Shown one piece after another: positions 59,349-64,000 of a DNA stretch of 64,000 bases. Made by a program: the position numbers and the translations under genes. The notes under the pieces were generated by a model that was not told the origin of the DNA, did not search any database, and saw nothing but the letters and a program-made list of their open reading frames with translations. The DNA is from Rhodobacter sp. (GTDB lineage: Bacteria; Pseudomonadota; Alphaproteobacteria; Rhodobacterales; Rhodobacteraceae), in assembly GCA_020637595.1 (NCBI GenBank), contig JACKKE010000006.1, positions 186,001-250,000 of the forward strand, given 5' to 3'. The first letter of the stretch is position 1; each line of letters starts with the position of its first letter.

Positions 59349-60722
59349 ATGCGGGATATCGCGACCTTTACCGCGCTGACGCGCTTTGGCCTGGGGGCAG
59401 CTCCGGACGACGAGGCAGCCGTGGACACGGCCGGCGGCCCGCAGCCCTGGCTTCTGGCGCAGATCGCCCGTTCGCCGCAGACTCCGGCGCCGCTGGCCGG
59501 GTTCCGGGCCTCAGCGGATATTCTGGCCGGGATCTGGCGCGCGCGTGCGGCCGAGGGACGCGACGCCGAACGCGAGGCCATGCGGCAGGCTTATCGGGGC
59601 GATTACCGGCCCGAGTTGCGCGCGCGGGGGCTCTATCTGGCGCAGGCGCCCGACAGTTTTACCGAGCGCATGGTGCTATTCTGGTCGAACCACTTTACCG
59701 TCTCCTCGGCGCGGCGGGCGATCGGCGCGGCAATCGCCGCCTATGAGCGCGAGGCGATCCGGCCGCATGTGTTCGGGCGGTTCTCGGATATGCTGCGGGC
59801 GGTGGTCCGGCATCCGGTGATGCTGGTCTATCTGGATAACACGGGGTCGGTCGGGCCGAACTCGCGGGTCGGCCGGCGGCGGATCGCGCGGACCGGGGCG
59901 GAAACCACCCTGAACGAGAACCTCGCACGCGAGGTGCTGGAGCTGCACACGGTCGGCGTGCACGCAGGCTATGACCAGGAGGACGTGATCGCCCTGGCGC
60001 AGGTCCTGAGCGGCTGGTCGCATGGAGGGCAGCGCCGGCGCGACGCGCCCGAGGCGGTGCATGGCGGGTTTGAGTTCATCCCGGCCTTTCACGAGCCGGG
60101 GGCCAAGACGATCCTGGGCGTGCGCTATGACGAGGATGGCGAGGACGAGGGGCTGCGGGTGCTCGACGATCTCGCCCGGCATCCGGCGACGGCGATGCAT
60201 CTTGCGACCAAGCTGGTGCGGCATTTCGTGGCCGACGACCCGCCCGAGGACGATGTCCGCCGCATCGCCGCGGTGTTCACGGACAGCGGCGGCGATCTGG
60301 CGGCGGTGTCGCGGGCGGTGATCGACCTGCGCTCGGCCTGGGCCACGCCGCTGGGCAAGGTAAAATCGCCGCAGGACTATGTCATCAGCGCGAACCGGGC
60401 TGCGGCGATGGATGATGTGCCGCAGCGCGATCTGATTCAGCCGATGGGCCTCTTGGGGCAGGAAACCTTTGCCGCGCCGTCGCCGCAGGGCTGGGGCGAC
60501 ACGGCGCGCGACTGGCTGACGCCCGAGGCGCTGATGACCCGCATCGAATGGGCACGCCGCTTTGCCGCGACCTGGCCCGCCGGACGCAACCCGGCCGAGG
60601 TGCTGGATGCCACCGTCGGGCCGGTCGCCAGCGCGGCGCTGCATCAGGCGGTGGCGCGCGCACCCTCGGGTGATGCGGCGATTGCGCTGATCCTGGTCAG
60701 CCCTGAATTTCAGAGGAGATAG
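59349..60722 (+). CDS. DUF1800 family protein
   Basis: 457 residues. ALTRFGLGAAPDDEAA, YLAQAPDSFTERMVLFWSNHFTVSS, ETTLNENLAREVLELHTVGVHAGYDQEDVIALAQVLSGWS, HPATAMHLATKLVRHFVADDPP are the DUF1800 landmarks. Function of the family is unknown; it nearly always travels with DUF1501, as here (four-base gap). No clear signal peptide. GGAGAGG lies five bases before the ATG. Confidence 0.9.
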   Translation: MRDIATFTALTRFGLGAAPDDEAAVDTAGGPQPWLLAQIARSPQTPAPLAGFRASADILAGIWRARAAEGRDAEREAMRQAYRGDYRPELRARGLYLAQAPDSFTERMVLFWSNHFTVSSARRAIGAAIAAYEREAIRPHVFGRFSDMLRAVVRHPVMLVYLDNTGSVGPNSRVGRRRIARTGAETTLNENLAREVLELHTVGVHAGYDQEDVIALAQVLSGWSHGGQRRRDAPEAVHGGFEFIPAFHEPGAKTILGVRYDEDGEDEGLRVLDDLARHPATAMHLATKLVRHFVADDPPEDDVRRIAAVFTDSGGDLAAVSRAVIDLRSAWATPLGKVKSPQDYVISANRAAAMDDVPQRDLIQPMGLLGQETFAAPSPQGWGDTARDWLTPEALMTRIEWARRFAATWPAGRNPAEVLDATVGPVASAALHQAVARAPSGDAAIALILVSPEFQRR

Positions 60723-60726
60723 GTCG

Positions 60727-61896
60727 ATGGACCGCCGTCGTTTCTTGATGACTTCGGGGGCCGGGCTGATGGCGGCCCTGGCCGGCAATGGCGTGGCCTT
60801 TGCCGCGGCACCGACCGAAAAACGGTTCGTTTTCATCTTCTTGCGCGGCGGTCTTGATGGGCTGCATGCGCTGGCGCCCTATGCCGATGCCGACTATCGG
60901 CGGCTGCGTCCGCGGATTGCACTGGAGCGCGATGCGGTGATCGACCTCGACGGGTATTTCGGCCTGCACACGGCGATGGAGGGGCTGATGCCGCTGGTGC
61001 GGGCAGGCGAACTGGCTTTTGTTCCGGCGGCCGCCACCGGTTATCGTGAGCGGTCGCATTTCGATGCCCAGAATATGCTGGAGAACGGCAGCGGCGTGCC
61101 CTATGGCGCCCGGGATGGCTGGCTGAACCGGGCGATCCTGGGGTTGAACGCGGGCGACCGGCGGCTGGGCCTGTCGCTGGGGCCGACGGTGCCGCTGATC
61201 CTGCAGGGGCAGGCCGATGTGCAGAGCTGGTCCAACGACACCTTGCCGGACGTGGATGCGGATTTCCTGACCCGGGTGGCGGGGCTCTATCAGCAGGATC
61301 CGGCCTTTGCCGATGCGTTCCACGACGCCCAGGGCGCGATCATGCCCGATGTCGACATGGCCGGGATGAATGGCCAGATCGGGGCCGCGCGCAATTTTCC
61401 GCTGTCGGCGCAGGCGGTTGCGGCATTGCTGGCCGAGGCCGCCGGGCCGCGGGTTGCGGTGATGGACCTGCAGGGCTGGGACACGCATTTCGCGCAGCCG
61501 GTGCGGTTGCGCGACCTGTTGCGGCTGTTGTCCGAGGGGTTGGTGGCGCTGCGCGAGGGTCTGGGGCCTGTCTGGCGCGACACCGTGGTGATGGTCGGCT
61601 CGGAATTCGGGCGCACGGCGGCCGAGAACGGCAACAACGGCACCGACCACGGCACCGGCGGGCTGGCGATGCTGGCGGGTGGGGCGGTGAATGGCGGGCG
61701 CATTCTTGGCGACTGGCCGGGGTTGAGCGCCCGTGCGCTGTTCGAAGAGCGTGACGTGCTGGCGGTCAATGCCTATGAGAGCCTCTTCAAGTCGGTGCTG
61801 ATCGACCATCTGGGGCTGGGTGCGGCCTATGTCGAAGGGGCGGTTTTCCCGAACGCGCGCGGGATCGCGCCGATGAGCGGCTTGTTGCGGGTCTAG
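60727..61896 (+). CDS. DUF1501 family protein, Tat-exported
   Basis: 389 residues. MDRRRFLMTSGAGLMAALAGNGVAFA is a twin-arginine signal. The mature part is sulfatase/alkaline-phosphatase-like: FVFIFLRGGLDGLHALAPY, YRERSHFDAQNMLENGS, VMDLQGWDTHFAQ, DTVVMVGSEFGRTAAENGNNGTDHGTGG (metal ligands Asp/His). DUF1501 proteins are exported and unknown in function; partner of DUF1800. Ends in a four-base overlap with the convergent HAD gene. Confidence 0.9.
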   Translation: MDRRRFLMTSGAGLMAALAGNGVAFAAAPTEKRFVFIFLRGGLDGLHALAPYADADYRRLRPRIALERDAVIDLDGYFGLHTAMEGLMPLVRAGELAFVPAAATGYRERSHFDAQNMLENGSGVPYGARDGWLNRAILGLNAGDRRLGLSLGPTVPLILQGQADVQSWSNDTLPDVDADFLTRVAGLYQQDPAFADAFHDAQGAIMPDVDMAGMNGQIGAARNFPLSAQAVAALLAEAAGPRVAVMDLQGWDTHFAQPVRLRDLLRLLSEGLVALREGLGPVWRDTVVMVGSEFGRTAAENGNNGTDHGTGGLAMLAGGAVNGGRILGDWPGLSARALFEERDVLAVNAYESLFKSVLIDHLGLGAAYVEGAVFPNARGIAPMSGLLRV

Positions 61897-62570
61897 ATCA
61901 GTGCGGGGATCCCGCCGGGCAGCAAGGCGCTGAATTCGTCAACCAGCCGGTCCGCGGCCGACAGGTCGCCCGCCTTGGTATAGATCCCGGGCGAAACGAT
62001 GCACCGGAGCCCCGCGCCCTTGGCCGAGGCCAGCCCCATCGGCGTGTCCTCAAAAGCGACGGCGCGCGCCGGTGGCAGGCCGAGGCGGTCCAGCGCCAGC
62101 CGATAGACGTCGGGCGCGGGTTTCTTGGCCGTCACCTCGTCGCCGCAGGCCAGCACGTCGAACACGTCGCTGGACACAGCGCCGAAACAGGCCGCGCAGA
62201 GGGCGTCGACATTGGGGCGGCTGGTGGTGGTCGCCACGGCCAGTTTCAGCCCGGCCGCGCGCGCCATCGCGATCAATTCGGGAATGCCGGGGCGCAGGGT
62301 CAGCCCGCCCTTGGCCATCAGCGCGGCGTAACGTGCGGTCTTGTCGGCGTGCAGTGCCGGCACGTCGATGCCGTCCGCGCCGATTTCGGTCAGATAGCGG
62401 GTGATCCGCTCCTTGCCGCCGGTGGTGGTCAGCAGCTCGCGATACGCGTCCTGCGACCAGCGCCAGCCCAGACCGGCGGCGGCGAAGGCCGCGTTGAAGG
62501 CGCGGCGGTGCAGCTCTTCGGTCTCGGCCAGGGTGCCGTCGACGTCAAAGATCAGCGCCGCCAGGCTCAT
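61893..62570 (-). CDS. CbbY-like HAD phosphatase
   Basis: 225 residues. IFDVDGTLAETEELHRRAFNAAFAAAGL (motif I and cap), ATTTSRPNVDAL (motif II), KKPAPDVYRLALDRLGL and AFEDTPMGLASAKGAGL (motifs III/IV) follow the CbbY pattern closely. CbbY dephosphorylates xylulose-1,5-bisphosphate, an inhibitor of RuBisCO. No RuBisCO gene is in the window. Overlaps the next upstream gene (gph) by four bases. Confidence 0.88.
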   Translation of the reverse strand: MSLAALIFDVDGTLAETEELHRRAFNAAFAAAGLGWRWSQDAYRELLTTTGGKERITRYLTEIGADGIDVPALHADKTARYAALMAKGGLTLRPGIPELIAMARAAGLKLAVATTTSRPNVDALCAACFGAVSSDVFDVLACGDEVTAKKPAPDVYRLALDRLGLPPARAVAFEDTPMGLASAKGAGLRCIVSPGIYTKAGDLSAADRLVDEFSALLPGGIPALI

Positions 62571-63214
62571 GCCGGGACGCCGATCAGGCCGGGCAGGGTG
62601 GTGAAATCGTCAAAGGCGAAGGCGTGCGGCAGTTCCTCGACCGGGGTTTTGCGATAGCCCAGCGTGAACAGCGCAAAGCGGATGCCGGCGTTGGCTGCGG
62701 TTTCTGCGTCGACCTCGCTGTCGCCGACATAGAGCGCGGCCTCGCCAAGGGCGGAAAAGGCCGCGTGCAGGGGCGCCGGGTCCGGTTTCTTTACCGGCAG
62801 GCTGTCGCCGCCGATCACCACCGCGAAATGCCGCGTCAGGTCGAGCGCGTTGAGGATCTGCATCGACGGCGCGTGCAGCTTGTTGGTGCAGACCCCCAGC
62901 CGATAGCCCGCCGCGCGAAACGCCTCGAGCGCCGCGACGACGCCCGGATAGGGGCGCGACAGGTCGGCGGGATGGGCGGTGTAATGCGCCAGCATCCGGT
63001 CGTTCATCGCCGGATGCTGATCGGCGGGGATGCCGCGCGCCTCCATCACCAGCCGCACCAGATTCGGGATGCCGTTGCCGATGAAGCGGGTGACGGTGGC
63101 CAGGTCGAGCGGCGGCTGGCCGATATCGGCCAACATCCGGTTCGCCGCGGCGGCGATGTCGGGCGCGCTGTCGATCAGCGTGCCGTCGAGGTCGAAAACG
63201 ATGGCGCCCGTCAT
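62567..63214 (-). CDS. gph: Phosphoglycolate phosphatase
   Basis: 215 residues, HAD superfamily. IVFDLDGTLIDSAPDIAAAANRMLADIG (motif I), GVCTNKLHAPSMQIL (motif II), KKPDPAPLHAAF and YVGDSEVDAETAANAGIRFALFTLGY (motifs III/IV) fit Gph/CbbZ. It clears 2-phosphoglycolate from DNA repair or photorespiration. Overlaps rpe by four bases. Confidence 0.92.
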   Translation of the reverse strand: MTGAIVFDLDGTLIDSAPDIAAAANRMLADIGQPPLDLATVTRFIGNGIPNLVRLVMEARGIPADQHPAMNDRMLAHYTAHPADLSRPYPGVVAALEAFRAAGYRLGVCTNKLHAPSMQILNALDLTRHFAVVIGGDSLPVKKPDPAPLHAAFSALGEAALYVGDSEVDAETAANAGIRFALFTLGYRKTPVEELPHAFAFDDFTTLPGLIGVPA

Positions 63215-63912
63215 GCCGCGCGTGCGCCCGCCGCCTTTTCGGCCGCCATGCGGATCGCGCGGATGTTCTCGCCATAGGGCGCGGGGTTGGCGACCGAGCC
63301 GCCGCGGAACACCGCCGAGCCCGCGACCAGCACATCCGCCCCGGCCAGCGCCAGTTTCGGCGCGGTGCTCGGATCCACGCCACCGTCGATCTCGATATGC
63401 ACCGGGCGGTCACCGATCATCGACCGGAGCGTGCGCACCTTGCCTGTCATATCGATGAATTTCTGCCCGCCAAAGCCCGGGTTCACGGTCATCACGCAGA
63501 TCAGGTCGGTCAGATCCAGAAGATGCGCGACGGCCTCGGCCGGGGTGCCCGGGTTCAGGGCCACACCTGCCTTTTTCCCTGTTGCACGAATGGCTTGCAA
63601 GGTGCGGTGAATGTGCGGTCCGGCTTCCAGATGGGCGGTGATGATATCCGCGCCGGCGTTGGCGAAGGCCTCGATATACGGATCGACCGGGGCGATCATC
63701 AGATGCACGTCCATCACCGTCTTCACATGCTTGCGAAACGCGGCGACGGCGGGCGGGCCAAAGGTCAGGTTCGGCACGAAATGGCCGTCCATGACATCGA
63801 CATGGACCCAGTCGGCGCCCTCGGCCTCGATGGCCTGGATCTCGCGGCCGAAGTCCGCGAAATCGGCGGACAGGATCGACGGGGCGATCTTGATGGAACG
63901 GTCAAAGCTCAT
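63211..63912 (-). CDS. rpe: Ribulose-phosphate 3-epimerase
   Basis: 233 residues. KIAPSILSADFADFGREIQAIE, DWVHVDVMDGHFVPNLTFGPP, DVHLMIAPVDPYI, ICVMTVNPGFGGQKFI and EIDGGVDPSTAPKLALAGADVLVAGSAVF are the complete epimerase signature, with metal His/Asp residues present. It interconverts ribulose- and xylulose-5-phosphate. Overlaps tpiA by four bases. Confidence 0.97.
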   Translation of the reverse strand: MSFDRSIKIAPSILSADFADFGREIQAIEAEGADWVHVDVMDGHFVPNLTFGPPAVAAFRKHVKTVMDVHLMIAPVDPYIEAFANAGADIITAHLEAGPHIHRTLQAIRATGKKAGVALNPGTPAEAVAHLLDLTDLICVMTVNPGFGGQKFIDMTGKVRTLRSMIGDRPVHIEIDGGVDPSTAPKLALAGADVLVAGSAVFRGGSVANPAPYGENIRAIRMAAEKAAGARAA

Positions 63913-64000
63913 CGCGCGTCCTCCAGAGCTTGCATGATCGGGATAAAGGTCTCGGCCTTCAGCGAGGCTCCGCCCACCAGACCGCCGTCGACATCCGCGA
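63909..64000 (-). CDS. tpiA: Triosephosphate isomerase (C-terminal end; start outside window)
   Basis: The last 29 codons of a frame entering from the right edge: DVDGGLVGGASLKAETFIPI and QALEDAR. The DGGLVGGASLK block is the phosphate-binding C-terminal signature of TpiA. ATGA is shared with rpe, placing tpiA first in the tpiA-rpe-gph-cbbY-like run. Confidence 0.9.
   Translation of the reverse strand, partial: ADVDGGLVGGASLKAETFIPIMQALEDAR

Overview
The window is a dense, GC-rich stretch of chromosome from an alphaproteobacterium, almost certainly a member of the Rhodobacteraceae/Paracoccaceae. The evidence is ribosomal protein L21 with the C-terminal helix-hairpin-helix extension, a ChpT-like phosphotransferase, GapR, the ornithine-lipid pair OlsB/OlsA, a short ProS without an editing domain, two-subunit PntAB, and many TRAP transporters. 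No mobile elements, phage genes, integrases or CRISPR arrays are visible. Genes cover well over 90 percent of the sequence.

Layout. 1-5695 (minus): a surface-glycan operon with a TPR-like/GT32 protein cut by the window edge, two tandem sulfotransferases, a TPR-like protein and a GT2 glycosyltransferase. 6059-11274 (plus): the housekeeping run rplU-rpmA, a GNAT enzyme, obgE, proB, proA. 11264-13777: chpT (minus), a DUF3553 gene, and olsB-olsA for ornithine lipids. 13789-19462: an MsbA-like ABC exporter (minus), an SLC13/RCK transporter, a small secreted protein (minus), proS. 19514-24287 (minus): a polysaccharide-lyase-like protein, a quinone-oxidoreductase-like enzyme, a CapA-family protein and a large anchored protein of unknown function. 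24476-25636: a secreted seven-bladed RCC1-like propeller. 25637-29536 (minus): a translationally coupled four-gene cassette, HAD-UbiA / GtrA / DprE1 / DprE2, that matches the mycobacterial decaprenyl-phosphoryl-arabinose pathway. 29912-34069: a sulfotransferase-like protein with a basic Lys/Gly tail, tRNA-Thr(UGU), a P-loop-less relative, gapR, a small membrane protein, ppk2. 34330-42798 (plus): pntAB, an MFS transporter, and a form II CO-dehydrogenase-like molybdo-flavoenzyme (S, a small secreted protein, L, M). 42898-44699: a sterol-desaturase/fatty-acid-hydroxylase-like gene, a small membrane protein and a DUF454 gene.

44764-57852 looks like one catabolic region for a methylated (possibly O-methylated aromatic or related) compound. 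It has two complete TRAP transporters, a GntR/FCD regulator with TGTATACA operator boxes at its own gene and at the next gene, two LigM-type tetrahydrofolate-dependent demethylase genes (the first carrying two single-base frameshifts), a divergent MetF-like gene directly behind the second, an alpha/beta hydrolase, a YCII-domain protein and a LysR regulator with two helix-turn-helix domains. The methyl group would pass to tetrahydrofolate and then through the MetF-like protein; this link is inference from family and gene order.

57987-64000: a hydroxypyruvate-isomerase-like gene and aroQ (minus), a DUF1800/DUF1501 pair (plus), and an overlapping minus-strand run tpiA-rpe-gph-cbbY-like of sugar-phosphate enzymes. 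Three copies of a short interspersed element (near 9973, 42864 and 57955) abut gene ends or starts.
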